From the NCBI GenBank assembly GCA_016213925.1, contig JACQZH010000017.1, positions 1 through 43,081 of the forward strand: DNA of 43,081 nucleotides, read 5' to 3'. Positions 15,860-23,819 of the stretch are shown here, piece after piece (position 1 is the stretch's first letter; each line of letters begins with the position of its first letter). The notes beneath the pieces were generated by a model. That model was given only the letters and a program-made list of their open reading frames with translations. It did no database searches and was not told the DNA's origin. The translations under genes were made by a program, and so were the position numbers. This DNA is from Candidatus Omnitrophota bacterium. GTDB taxonomy: Bacteria; Omnitrophota; Gorgyraeia; B26-G9.

Positions 15860-18393
15860 CGATAAACTCCTTGAGTTAAACAATCACCCATTGAAACTAC
15901 TGTTCGTAATAAATATCTAACTACGCATTTAAGTTGGTTATCATTTTTAATAATATTCGCAAAATATGGGCCGATTAAGTAATATACTGCAACAAACTGC
16001 CTGCCAAATGGCCGCTTTATTAAATATCTATCCCTAAATTTTCGTAAAATTTTTACGCAAAGATCATCCCTGGAACCAAAGCATACTGTAGCAACAAAGC
16101 AGTCGCTCCTGCCTGTATTTTCACTGCCTGCGATTCCTCCTATAGCAACAGTTGCCCGGTTATTCACCGCAGAACTACCTTCATAATTCGAACCATCATA
16201 TCCAAAAGCAACATAATGATATGTAGTATTAGCCTCTATATTCGTATGATTAAAAGTATCCACAGCGCCAACCGATGCCGGTCTCGTACATAAAAGAGCA
16301 CCATCAGTTTCACTAGCAGGATAAACTCCATCTGTACGGTAACGTACCATAGTACTCTGCACTGTTGCACGGCTTGAGTTTTTCCATCTAGTCACCACCC
16401 AGCTTGCGTTTGAAAAAGCAATAGGGCTTGCCGAAAAATCAGTCGGAGATAATAAAGACGCATTGATCTGCGTTTGCGGATCACCAAGTAAATTCAGCGT
16501 ATAGTAACACCAGCGGTTAGCCGTATCATTAATAACTCCAACATGGTCTTCTTTGGCATCCTGCAATGCTTTTCCTAGATTAAGCTTTCCTTCAGAAACA
16601 ACCCCATCCCAGAATTCACGGTGAAACCTTTGAGAAGGCCCGTCAGTACTTCCAGAAGCATACCAACCATAACGAGAATTACCAATACAAGCAAAAGCCC
16701 CTGCGCTTGCAACAACTAAATGTTCAAGCACGCTGTCTAAAGTCTCGTATGTAGAGGTCGCTGTAGTGCGATTATCAAAAGCACCAGAATAACATCCTTG
16801 CGTAAAACAAAGAAAATATTTTGTATTTGTCAGCGCGTCCGCGTCTGTGGTAGAAAATGTCTTGGAAAAAACAGTATTATTAGCATGCCCTAAATGATTT
16901 AGAATATGAATATTACTGTTCATTTTGTTTATCAGATTATTAGTTGTCCAAGCCCAATCCTGCTCATACAAAGAACTGAAATTAAAAAAACCAGAGCCAT
17001 TCATCCCTACCGTAGTATATCCATTTGCACTAGAGCCATTTTGGATTTCCAGCATATACGGCTTCCCATAAGTAAGTGAATCAAGCTGTTCGCTGACCAT
17101 ACAGACATTTGTCCGATAACTGTCTGTGGAATTTTCGTACGCAATTGTTTTTTTAACAAAGTTAGAAACTTCTGTGGAAGAATCGACAGGAGCCCTGCCG
17201 ACAAAAACATCGGCAACAAGATCAATATCAGTACCTCCTGTACCATCAGTAGCCTCTGCGTATATTCCATCCTCATCACTGTCAAATGTGCCGTCTAAAC
17301 AAGCGTAATAGAGATCTGCAGGAATATTATTATCACCGCTTGTCCCATCAACATCTGCGTAAAATCCGCGGGCAGGAACAACCGGAGTTGCTTGAGTTTC
17401 CCCGCTGGCAAGACCGCTAGCATCTCCGTCACCGCCTAAAAGCACATATTCGGCTGAATGGTTAGAATAATAATCGCTTATAAAATTTCTCACTCTAGTC
17501 GCATTATCTGAAGCACCATCCGGACGGATTCCTGAATAATTAGCATAAATCCATTCAGTTGTAATAATTTCAGCGGTTAATCCCTGCGCCTGTTTTTGAG
17601 CAATCAGATCCTGAAAGGTATACGTTCCGGTAGCATTTTTCAATGCATCACTGGTAATTATTACATATTGCACTGAATGTAAAGGCTTAATAGCAGGCTG
17701 TACACCAGAATAAGTTTTCCCCTCTTCGGAATTATCAACAAATTTTTCAACTTTTGCCATATCAGACGGCAAGCCGCGAAATAACTCATGCGGTTTGGCA
17801 CCGGCAACATCTTCCAATTCAATGGATAAATTCATGTTTTCATAATACGATATCTCTCCGGTTGCCGGCACATAACTAACCGGATATAAATTGATAATAG
17901 CAACCTGATATCCTCTTATAAATTGCGTAGATACCTGGCTATATAATTTTCCGGGATAATCATCGTATGAACTGTAAATTTTTGGATCCGGCATTGTAGG
18001 AGTAATGCTTCCTTGATAACTAAGCGGAATAGGCATTGGCACAGGTTCAACACGATAACTACCTTCAAGAACCTTTTTATCTGTCCAATTCACATTAATT
18101 CCCGTTACTTTTTTGCCATATGGAACCAGAAATTTTACGGTCTTTACCGGGAGCGAAGGTTCTGCAGGATCTCCGGAATTAATCAGGCCTTCAATACTGA
18201 CCCGGTCAAAATTATTGACTCTATTTATTAAAACTTCTTTAACTTCAGCAGTGAGGTTATTCGATTGTATCTTTAAATGAAAAGCCGGCTCGCTATTTGC
18301 CTGCGAATAAACAGAAGGCACACTAAAAAACATTAGGAGAAAACTATAAAAAAACCAAAAAAATATTTTTTCTGTTGAACTATTTAACTTCAT
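15856..18393 (-). CDS. Secreted C25 (gingipain-family) cysteine protease with CFI-box C-terminal domain
   Basis: An exported 845-aa protein. A signal peptide ends near VYSQA (about residue 31). Residues 35-230 resemble the C25 propeptide, with repeated beta strands. The catalytic domain (about 240-645) contains the family His in HLGHANN (His503) and the nucleophile in FTQGCYSGAFD (Cys534). A fibronectin-like or Ig-like domain (652-750) follows. Residues 765-836, beginning CFVATVCFGS with a later FRDRYL and GRQFVAVYY, match the CFI-box-CTERM domain, a C-terminal module of unknown function found on exported proteins. It overlaps the secretin by 14 nt and the porin-like gene by 4 nt. The linkage recalls the PorU/PorV pair of type IX secretion. 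Substrate or sortase role is unproven. Confidence 0.88.
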   Translation of the reverse strand: MKLNSSTEKIFFWFFYSFLLMFFSVPSVYSQANSEPAFHLKIQSNNLTAEVKEVLINRVNNFDRVSIEGLINSGDPAEPSLPVKTVKFLVPYGKKVTGINVNWTDKKVLEGSYRVEPVPMPIPLSYQGSITPTMPDPKIYSSYDDYPGKLYSQVSTQFIRGYQVAIINLYPVSYVPATGEISYYENMNLSIELEDVAGAKPHELFRGLPSDMAKVEKFVDNSEEGKTYSGVQPAIKPLHSVQYVIITSDALKNATGTYTFQDLIAQKQAQGLTAEIITTEWIYANYSGIRPDGASDNATRVRNFISDYYSNHSAEYVLLGGDGDASGLASGETQATPVVPARGFYADVDGTSGDNNIPADLYYACLDGTFDSDEDGIYAEATDGTGGTDIDLVADVFVGRAPVDSSTEVSNFVKKTIAYENSTDSYRTNVCMVSEQLDSLTYGKPYMLEIQNGSSANGYTTVGMNGSGFFNFSSLYEQDWAWTTNNLINKMNSNIHILNHLGHANNTVFSKTFSTTDADALTNTKYFLCFTQGCYSGAFDNRTTATSTYETLDSVLEHLVVASAGAFACIGNSRYGWYASGSTDGPSQRFHREFWDGVVSEGKLNLGKALQDAKEDHVGVINDTANRWCYYTLNLLGDPQTQINASLLSPTDFSASPIAFSNASWVVTRWKNSSRATVQSTMVRYRTDGVYPASETDGALLCTRPASVGAVDTFNHTNIEANTTYHYVAFGYDGSNYEGSSAVNNRATVAIGGIAGSENTGRSDCFVATVCFGSRDDLCVKILRKFRDRYLIKRPFGRQFVAVYYLIGPYFANIIKNDNQLKCVVRYLLRTVVSMGDCLTQGVYR

Positions 18394-19903
18394 CTTTATC
18401 CTTGTCCCATTCTATCCATTTCCGCTGTGCCTCCTGCACTGCATCTTCTATTGCCTGCTCACGAACAATCCGTTCTTCCTCTTTACGGCCGTAATCCTGT
18501 TGTATAATATGCGGAGTTATAAAAACAACGATTTCTTTTTTTGTTTTTGTCTTCGCACTGCTTCTAAATATCAGCCCGAGTAAAGGAATATCGCCGAGAA
18601 ACGGCACTTTTGTCTGAATTTTCGATTCGCTATCTTTGATCAATCCCCCCAAAACAATGGTCTTACCATTTTTAACAACCACCGTAGTATCAGCCTGTGT
18701 AGTATCTACAGCAAGCGAATTATTCACCTCGGCAACCCGGCGCGCTGAACTAACTTCCGGATGTATTTTAAGCGTAATATAATCATCTTTGCTGATCTTA
18801 GGAGTAACATTCAATTTTACACCGACATCAATAAACTTGGTTTCTTCCGTTTGAGTATTAGTTTCTTTATCAATATAAGTTACCAGATACGGCTCCGAAC
18901 TTCCAACTAATATGTTTGCCTCTTTATTATCCACGACAACTATCCTCGGATTTGACAAAATATTGGTGTCAGTCATATTTTCCAAAGCCTGTATCGTAGC
19001 TTCATATTGATCCTCATCTAACGTTCCCACTTTCAGAGTCCCTCCACTGCTTATACTTGCCGGCAAATTTGCGCCAATTCTGACTGCATTTTCTCCCGCA
19101 GTACTAAGATATTCCCAATTAATACCTAACCCTTTGGTCTTATCCAAAGAAACCTCAATGATTCTTGCTTCGATCAATACCTGCTGAGAACGCTTATCCC
19201 AGTTACTGATTAACATGTCAGTTTTTTCGATAACTTCAGGGATCGCCCTTACCACTAAACTGTTAGTGCGTTCATCAATAAAAATCTCCCCTTCCTGCTT
19301 AGGTATTATCTCAAGAAGTTTAGTTTGAAGCTCCTTTGATTCCGCATAATTGAGATTATACACCTTAGTAACTAGCTTGCGATCTAAAACAACAATCGAC
19401 TCCTCAATTTCATTTAATACATCAACTGTATCCGTTACTATTATCTGATTCGACATCGAATTTATCTCGATTCTGCCCCGCGGTGATTTTATTGAATTAA
19501 GCACTTGCCTTAAATCTCCGGCTTTAATATTTTTTAAAAAGAAAATCCGGCTGATCAGTTTTTCCGTTTGTTCCTGCTGCAAAATATCCTGCTGCGTAAA
19601 AACCTTTATTATGCCGCGTTCATGCTTATACATGAAATTGTTTGTCTCCAGGATCGCATTCAAAGCCTGTTCGACACTAACATCATCTAATTTTGCCGTT
19701 ACTCTGCCTTGCACATTGCGGCTAGCGACTATATTTACCTGGCCCTGTTCAGACAGTAACCTTAAAACATCAAGGATACTCATATTTTTCACATCAAGAT
19801 TCATGCGAAGCACTTGCAAATCATCCTGCGCATACATAATGTTTGCACTAAGAAGAGCCCCTAAAATAATTATAAAAATTAGCTCGAATTTATTTTTCAT
19901 CAT
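18380..19903 (-). CDS. Secretin (GspD/PilQ family) outer-membrane channel
   Basis: A 507-aa outer-membrane secretin. After a signal peptide (to about MYAQ) an N0/STN domain (about 30-95, LDVKNMSILDVLRLLSEQG) is followed by two NolW-like N domains (about 115-230). The secretin core then carries the family signature VPFLGDIPLLGLIFRS near the C-terminus, and GKTIVLGGLI. It is shorter than typical GspD (600-700 aa) because of fewer N domains. It starts ATGATG, and its first ATG overlaps the upstream 55-aa gene. No ATPase or pseudopilin is in the window, so type II secretion versus type IV pilus cannot be decided. It may export the C25 protease next door. Confidence 0.9.
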   Translation of the reverse strand: MMKNKFELIFIIILGALLSANIMYAQDDLQVLRMNLDVKNMSILDVLRLLSEQGQVNIVASRNVQGRVTAKLDDVSVEQALNAILETNNFMYKHERGIIKVFTQQDILQQEQTEKLISRIFFLKNIKAGDLRQVLNSIKSPRGRIEINSMSNQIIVTDTVDVLNEIEESIVVLDRKLVTKVYNLNYAESKELQTKLLEIIPKQEGEIFIDERTNSLVVRAIPEVIEKTDMLISNWDKRSQQVLIEARIIEVSLDKTKGLGINWEYLSTAGENAVRIGANLPASISSGGTLKVGTLDEDQYEATIQALENMTDTNILSNPRIVVVDNKEANILVGSSEPYLVTYIDKETNTQTEETKFIDVGVKLNVTPKISKDDYITLKIHPEVSSARRVAEVNNSLAVDTTQADTTVVVKNGKTIVLGGLIKDSESKIQTKVPFLGDIPLLGLIFRSSAKTKTKKEIVVFITPHIIQQDYGRKEEERIVREQAIEDAVQEAQRKWIEWDKDKDEVK

Positions 19904-20067
19904 AGCCTTAACTCAAAATTTTTCCCATCTTTTTCCAAAACAACTTCCGCAAAAAAAATATTTAAACAAATTACTGTCAGGATAAAAGCAAGACAGCTTA
20001 AACAAATATTCAAGCTGTTTATAATTTTCAAACGCTGGTTTAATACAATAAAATTGTTTTCAATCAT
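19900..20067 (-). CDS. 55-aa single-span membrane protein in the secretin operon
   Basis: ATG 20067 overlaps the PilO-like stop by 8 nt, and the TGA at 19900 overlaps the secretin start (ATGA). The frame fills the 156-nt gap exactly. The product begins MIENNFIVLNQRLKIINSLN, has one membrane helix (about residues 21-41, ICLSCLAFILTVICLNIFF) and ends with a short polar tail. Its place between a PilO/GspM-like gene and the secretin is where PilP or GspC-type linkers often sit, but it is far too short for those domains. Tight coupling on both sides makes it very probably real. Function is unknown. Confidence 0.8.
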   Translation of the reverse strand: MIENNFIVLNQRLKIINSLNICLSCLAFILTVICLNIFFAEVVLEKDGKNFELRL

Positions 20068-20602
20068 TTTTTTCCTGTTCCTTTGCCAACGCCGCGCTAA
20101 GCAGAAGCTGAACTTTTAAAGGCTCTCCTTGAGATTGCGCAGATATCTGGATGAATTTCACCGTAAACAAATAGGGTGAATCATCAAGATTATATAAAAA
20201 TAACCCGCAATTCTTTAAATCTCCCTCTGTTTCCAATTTAAAGTCAAATTCTCCATAAAGGCTTTCTTCTTTTAACGCCAAAGGCTTAATATTGATCAAA
20301 CTTAATCCAGCATTTCCTACCTTGGCTTTAATATCCTGCAATACTTCTGTGGATACTGTTTGTTTTATCTCTTTATTAGAAGAAAACTTACTGTCAAAAT
20401 AACTGTATTTTTTTTCCAAAATATTTTTAGCTTGCAAAATATCATTTACTTTAACCAATGCATTTTCAATGCTAATTATTTTCTCATTAACCTCACGATA
20501 TCTTGGCAGCGCAAAACTAAAAAAGAAAAAATAAACAACCCCGCCGACCACTATAAAAAAGTATGTATTCAGCAGCAATGATTCCCTTCGGCTTAAGTTC
20601 AT
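20060..20602 (-). CDS. PilO/GspM-like inner-membrane assembly protein
   Basis: A bitopic protein of 180 aa. It has a short cytoplasmic N-terminus (NLSRRESLLLNTY), one membrane helix (about 13-32), a coiled-coil stretch (about 36-75) and a small alpha/beta domain resembling the ferredoxin-like fold of PilO/GspM. Sequence identity in this family is always low, so the assignment rests on architecture plus the secretin two genes on. It overlaps the MBL hydrolase gene by 4 nt. PilM, PilN or GspL partners are not seen here. Confidence 0.65.
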   Translation of the reverse strand: MNLSRRESLLLNTYFFIVVGGVVYFFFFSFALPRYREVNEKIISIENALVKVNDILQAKNILEKKYSYFDSKFSSNKEIKQTVSTEVLQDIKAKVGNAGLSLINIKPLALKEESLYGEFDFKLETEGDLKNCGLFLYNLDDSPYLFTVKFIQISAQSQGEPLKVQLLLSAALAKEQEKND

Positions 20603-21216
20603 ACAGTTCCATTCTCATGTTTTTCCCTGCCTATAGTCGAACTAGGGCCATGGCCAGGATAAATTATTGTTCTCTCATCAAATATCATTATCTTGTTTTT
20701 TAAAGACTCAACTAATTGTGAATATGATCCTCCCGGCAAATCGGTCCTTCCCACACCCTGCTTAAATAATGTATCGCCGGTAAATAATATTCCATCTACT
20801 TTTAAGCAAATCCCCCCGGGAGTGTGCCCAGGAGTATGGATAACATCTAAAATCAAATCTCCGACACTAATTTGGTCATTATTTCCAAGAACTTTGATTT
20901 CACAATCAGGACTTATACTATAACCAAAATCATATTGAAGATTATCCTGGCTGTTTTTTAGTAATTTAATCTCGTCACCATAAATATATACAGGCAGATC
21001 AAAATCAGAAACAGCTCCGATATGATCAAAATGCCCATGAGTAAGCACAATCGCCACAGGAATAAGCTTTTTAGTTGAAATCACCGACGCTATTAACTCA
21101 GATTGAGCACCAGGATCGATAATAACAGCCTTACGGGAAAAAGAATCTGCCAATAAATAACAATTCGTCCGAAGCTGGCCAACAACTACTGTTTCAACAA
21201 TCAATCTTTTATCCAT
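20599..21216 (-). CDS. MBL-fold metallo-hydrolase (glyoxalase II-like)
   Basis: A 205-aa metallo-beta-lactamase-fold hydrolase. The metal motif THGHFDHIG supplies two His, an Asp and a further His. HTPGHTPGG and the late YPGHGP complete the binuclear site. GQLRTNCYLLAD and FTGDTLFKQGVGRTDLPGG are typical of the small YcbL/GloB-like subgroup that hydrolyses thioesters or related compounds. It overlaps the exported coiled-coil gene by 16 nt. Why it is in a secretion operon is unclear. Confidence 0.88.
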   Translation of the reverse strand: MDKRLIVETVVVGQLRTNCYLLADSFSRKAVIIDPGAQSELIASVISTKKLIPVAIVLTHGHFDHIGAVSDFDLPVYIYGDEIKLLKNSQDNLQYDFGYSISPDCEIKVLGNNDQISVGDLILDVIHTPGHTPGGICLKVDGILFTGDTLFKQGVGRTDLPGGSYSQLVESLKNKIMIFDERTIIYPGHGPSSTIGREKHENGTV

Positions 21217-21686
21217 AAAGCAGTTCTCTCATATCCAAATTCAAGCTTGATTTTTTTTTCAATTATTTCTAGCTCTTTCACAATATTGTCTTTTTCAGAC
21301 GAGCTAAGATTAGTTTTTTTTAGGCTTATACGTAATGCTAAGAGCTTACTATTCAATTCTTCAAAATTTTTTTTGAATTCACTTTTAACCAGCAGTTGCA
21401 GCAACTTAAAATAATTTCCGGAATTATGCGCCATTCGATGTGCCAATTGCTGATTTTCCCCCAGCGATAAACGCGCCTCTTCAAGCGAGCTTACAACTAG
21501 AAGATAGTATTGTTCATATTGTTCTCTGAAGGATTTTTGAGGATACACCGTTTCTTCGTATTCTAAAACAGGCTCAGCTGCCTGCTGCGGATGGTTACGC
21601 CTATCCCGGCCGGAAACTCCGCTTGTAAAACCGCAGAGCTGACCGCTTAAAAATATCAGAATTAATATTTTCCCAGTATTTTTCAT
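21201..21686 (-). CDS. Exported coiled-coil protein of unknown function
   Basis: A 161-aa protein with an N-terminal signal peptide (LILIFLSGQLCGFTSG) and possibly a lipobox at Cys18. A short linker is followed by a largely helical, charged region (about residues 50-155) with heptad-like spacing (FEELNSKLLALRISLKKTN). The product is therefore probably periplasmic. It overlaps the metallophosphoesterase remnant by 4 nt and the MBL gene by 16 nt. No known family is recognised. The operon suggests a role around the secretin or its substrate. Confidence 0.7.
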   Translation of the reverse strand: MKNTGKILILIFLSGQLCGFTSGVSGRDRRNHPQQAAEPVLEYEETVYPQKSFREQYEQYYLLVVSSLEEARLSLGENQQLAHRMAHNSGNYFKLLQLLVKSEFKKNFEELNSKLLALRISLKKTNLSSSEKDNIVKELEIIEKKIKLEFGYERTALWIKD

Positions 21687-21988
21687 CGTCCTTGATTTAA
21701 TCTTAATGCCAGAAATTCCGGCAGTTTTGCCCTTCTGATTTTATCCTGGGCTACAGCAATATTATACACAATTCTTTTTATTTCAACAAGTTTTTTTTTC
21801 GTATCGTAACTACAGCAACTAGCCGCAGTTATACCATCGCGAGGCTGCCCCGACACTGCCAACATTAATGATGGACTTTGAACCTGAGTCAATTTTATTT
21901 TTTTTCTTTGCAAAACAATAAATTTTATTATCACGCATTTGATATGCGCTAGCAATATGCGTATGCCCGAAAAAATTCCATAACGCAT
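21683..21988 (-). pseudogene. Metallophosphoesterase (YfcE/MJ0936 type) remnant: internal deletion plus frameshift
   Basis: The frame begins MRYGIFSG, like the MRYAIFSDIHGN start of calcineurin-like phosphodiesterases. Right after it, in another frame, comes GHTHIASAYQMRD and on to SIINVGSV, the C-terminal metal motif and family sequence. At a G4 run near 21844 the frame returns to GQPRDG, continuing ASCCSYDTKKKLVEIKR to LPEFLALRLNQGR, the normal end. Roughly 130 residues, with the DxH, GD and NHD ligands, are absent. It cannot be an active phosphoesterase. Read straight through it gives a meaningless 101-aa protein. The join may be a true deletion or an assembly fault. Confidence 0.75.
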
Positions 21989-21991
21989 TTA

Positions 21992-22267
21992 TTAATACCT
22001 TATCGAAAATTCTTCAAATTCATTAGTGGCTGCTAGCCAGGAAATTTGTTTATTTTGAATATATCCTTCAAAAACCTCATCTAAGTTTCTGATGAATTCT
22101 TCTACTGCTTTTTCCTGCCCTTCAACGATAATTTCCACGCGTCCATCTGAAAGATTTTTCACCCATCCCAAAAGTTTACAAACTTGTGCTAATTGGGATG
22201 CTCTGTATCGAAACCCCACTCCTTGTACAGCCCCAATATAGAAAATATGTGCCTGCTTCATCTGCAT
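21992..22267 (-). CDS. acyP: Acylphosphatase
   Basis: A small cytoplasmic enzyme that hydrolyses the carboxyl-phosphate bond of acyl phosphates. The 91-aa sequence has the phosphate cradle GAVQGVGFRYR with the catalytic Arg, and the second signature GWVKNLSDGRVEIIVEG with the catalytic Asn. The C-terminus FEEFSIRY is standard. GAGGTG lies 8 nt upstream of the ATG. It is the first gene of the secretion operon and has a divergent promoter shared with the GGDEF gene region. Confidence 0.95.
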   Translation of the reverse strand: MQMKQAHIFYIGAVQGVGFRYRASQLAQVCKLLGWVKNLSDGRVEIIVEGQEKAVEEFIRNLDEVFEGYIQNKQISWLAATNEFEEFSIRY

Positions 22268-22300
22268 TTACATAACACCTCAATTTAAAACAACATGTTT

Positions 22301-22330
22301 ATTTTAACAAATAAAAACCATAATCGTCAA
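22301..22330 (-). promoter_or_regulatory. Sigma-70 promoter of the acyP-secretin operon
   Basis: TTGACG (22325-22330), 18-nt spacer, TAAAAT (22301-22306) on the minus strand, about 35 nt before acyP. The preceding TTTTC is also found before the promoter at 15107. It is divergent from the GGDEF promoter only 26 nt away, so a shared regulator is possible. Confidence 0.7.
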
Positions 22331-22355
22331 GAAAAGTAATGGGCTAAAAAACCTT

Positions 22356-22384
22356 TTGCAAATCCATGGGAAATAGTATAAAAT
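22356..22384 (+). promoter_or_regulatory. Sigma-70 promoter of the GGDEF gene
   Basis: TTGCAA (22356-22361), a 17-nt spacer and TAAAAT (22379-22384), 37 nt before the ATG. It is divergent from the acyP promoter. Confidence 0.72.
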
Positions 22385-22421
22385 ATTAACAAATTTTACT
22401 GCTAAACAGGTTTAGAGTTTT

Positions 22422-23366
22422 ATGCAAAAAAAATTCATAATCACTGGCGGAATCGGAACAGAAATAGTTTCGCAAATTAAAAATTATTTTTCCGACCGTT
22501 TTAGCGTTATTTCTTCTGATACTGCTGAAGAGGTGACTGAAAAAATAAAAACAATAAAACCCAGTTTAATATTTTTAAGCAATGTTTTTCCTGACTGCTC
22601 CGACATACAAGAGCTAGCCATAGCCTTGCAATCTCATCCGAATACAGAAACCGTGCCTATTATAATCATTGCCAGCGATGTCTGCGAAAACAATGAGAAA
22701 ATAAAACTGTTCCAAGCAGGCATTATTGACGGTTACTTCATCTTGCCATTTGATATCAATGAATTGACTGCATACTCAAATGTTTTTTTGCAAAGAAAAT
22801 TTTTACAGGAAGAATTGGAAGAAAAAAATGAGTTATTACTTAAAATGGCTATCACAGATGACCTTTTAGACATTTACAACAGGCGCTATCTAATCCAACG
22901 CCTCGAAGAAGAAATCCAAAGAATTAAGCGCTACAATTACCATCTTTCGGTATTAATGATTGATTTAGATGATTTTAAGAAAGTAAACGATACCTTCGGG
23001 CATTCATTTGGAGATACTGTTTTAAAAGAAATCGCAGTTTTAATAAAAAAACATGCCAGGGCAACTAATATTATCTGCCGTTACGGCGGCGAAGAAATCG
23101 TTATTTTACTTCCGTTTACAAATTACACTGCAGCCCAGGTTATTGCTGAACGGCTCAGGAGTACTGTTGAAGCGCATGTTTTTTCTTGCGGCAGCAATAC
23201 GTTCTCACTCACTATTAGTATTGGGCTAGTCGCATTTGATTCTCAAGATAATATTTCAATTGACAAGGTAATTATTTCTCTGGATAAACAGCTTTATATG
23301 GCCAAAAATAACGGGAAAAACAGAATTTCAGCAATTGAATTCAAACAAATCGATAACAGATTATAA
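22422..23366 (+). CDS. Diguanylate cyclase with degenerate receiver domain
   Basis: A 314-aa cytoplasmic protein. Residues 1-125 have a receiver (REC) fold. The expected phosphoacceptor Asp is replaced by Ser53 in SLIFLSNVF, so phosphorylation at that site is unlikely. A short coiled linker leads to a GGDEF domain (about 140-305). Its active loop is GGEEI (222-226), compatible with catalysis, and IDLDDFK (180-186) carries the metal Asp. The inhibitory I-site RxxD reads RATN (213-216), so product inhibition through that site is probably lost. It is one of few plus-strand genes and ends tail-to-tail, overlapping ybaB by 6 nt. It may supply the c-di-GMP sensed by the two PilZ proteins and the riboswitch candidate. 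Confidence 0.92.
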   Translation: MQKKFIITGGIGTEIVSQIKNYFSDRFSVISSDTAEEVTEKIKTIKPSLIFLSNVFPDCSDIQELAIALQSHPNTETVPIIIIASDVCENNEKIKLFQAGIIDGYFILPFDINELTAYSNVFLQRKFLQEELEEKNELLLKMAITDDLLDIYNRRYLIQRLEEEIQRIKRYNYHLSVLMIDLDDFKKVNDTFGHSFGDTVLKEIAVLIKKHARATNIICRYGGEEIVILLPFTNYTAAQVIAERLRSTVEAHVFSCGSNTFSLTISIGLVAFDSQDNISIDKVIISLDKQLYMAKNNGKNRISAIEFKQIDNRL

Positions 23367-23660
23367 TCCGGGTATTTTAAAGTTGCCCATAGAAGCCTGC
23401 AGTTTTTGCGCTGCCATTTTTTGTACTTTTTCTGACGCTGCGTTTATGGCTAAAACTAATTCTTTTTCCAAACGTTCAGCTTTAGCTGCTTGAAGCATTT
23501 CATCGTCAATTTTGATAGACACTACCCTTTGAGTTCCACTCATCGTAATTTTTATTTTTCCCGCAGCAGATTCATGGTCAACACTTATCTCCTCAAGGCC
23601 TTTTTTAATTTCAGTCATCTTTTTTTGCGCTTCATAAATATTTTTTAGCTTATCCAGCAT
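23361..23660 (-). CDS. ybaB: Nucleoid-associated protein YbaB/EbfC
   Basis: A small dimeric DNA-binding protein that coats the chromosome. The ATG at 23660, with AGGAGG just upstream, gives the usual MLDKLKNIYEAQKKM start and 99 aa. Ten extra codons upstream are open but lack a ribosome site. The order helix, beta sheet (GKIKITMSGTQRVVSIKID), C-terminal helix fits the family. It usually follows dnaX and precedes recR, but neither is here. It is convergent with the GGDEF gene and shares 6 nt with it. Confidence 0.92.
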   Translation of the reverse strand: MLDKLKNIYEAQKKMTEIKKGLEEISVDHESAAGKIKITMSGTQRVVSIKIDDEMLQAAKAERLEKELVLAINAASEKVQKMAAQKLQASMGNFKIPGL

Positions 23661-23750
23661 TTTCCCTCCTTTTTTTTTATTGCCCGTCAAATTTTATAAT
23701 TAAAAACAATCTATTGCAAGATAAAAATGTTTCTTGCAATTTAATTACTA

Positions 23751-23779
23751 TTGTCACATTTTTTTTCTTGTGATAATAT
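23751..23779 (+). promoter_or_regulatory. Promoter of ispH
   Basis: TTGTCA (23751-23756), 17-nt spacer, TAATAT (23774-23779), about 40 nt before the ispH ATG. No strong Shine-Dalgarno precedes that ATG. Confidence 0.6.
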
Positions 23780-23819
23780 ATCTTCACATGTCAAACAATT
23801 AAAACAAAAGCGCTAAATT

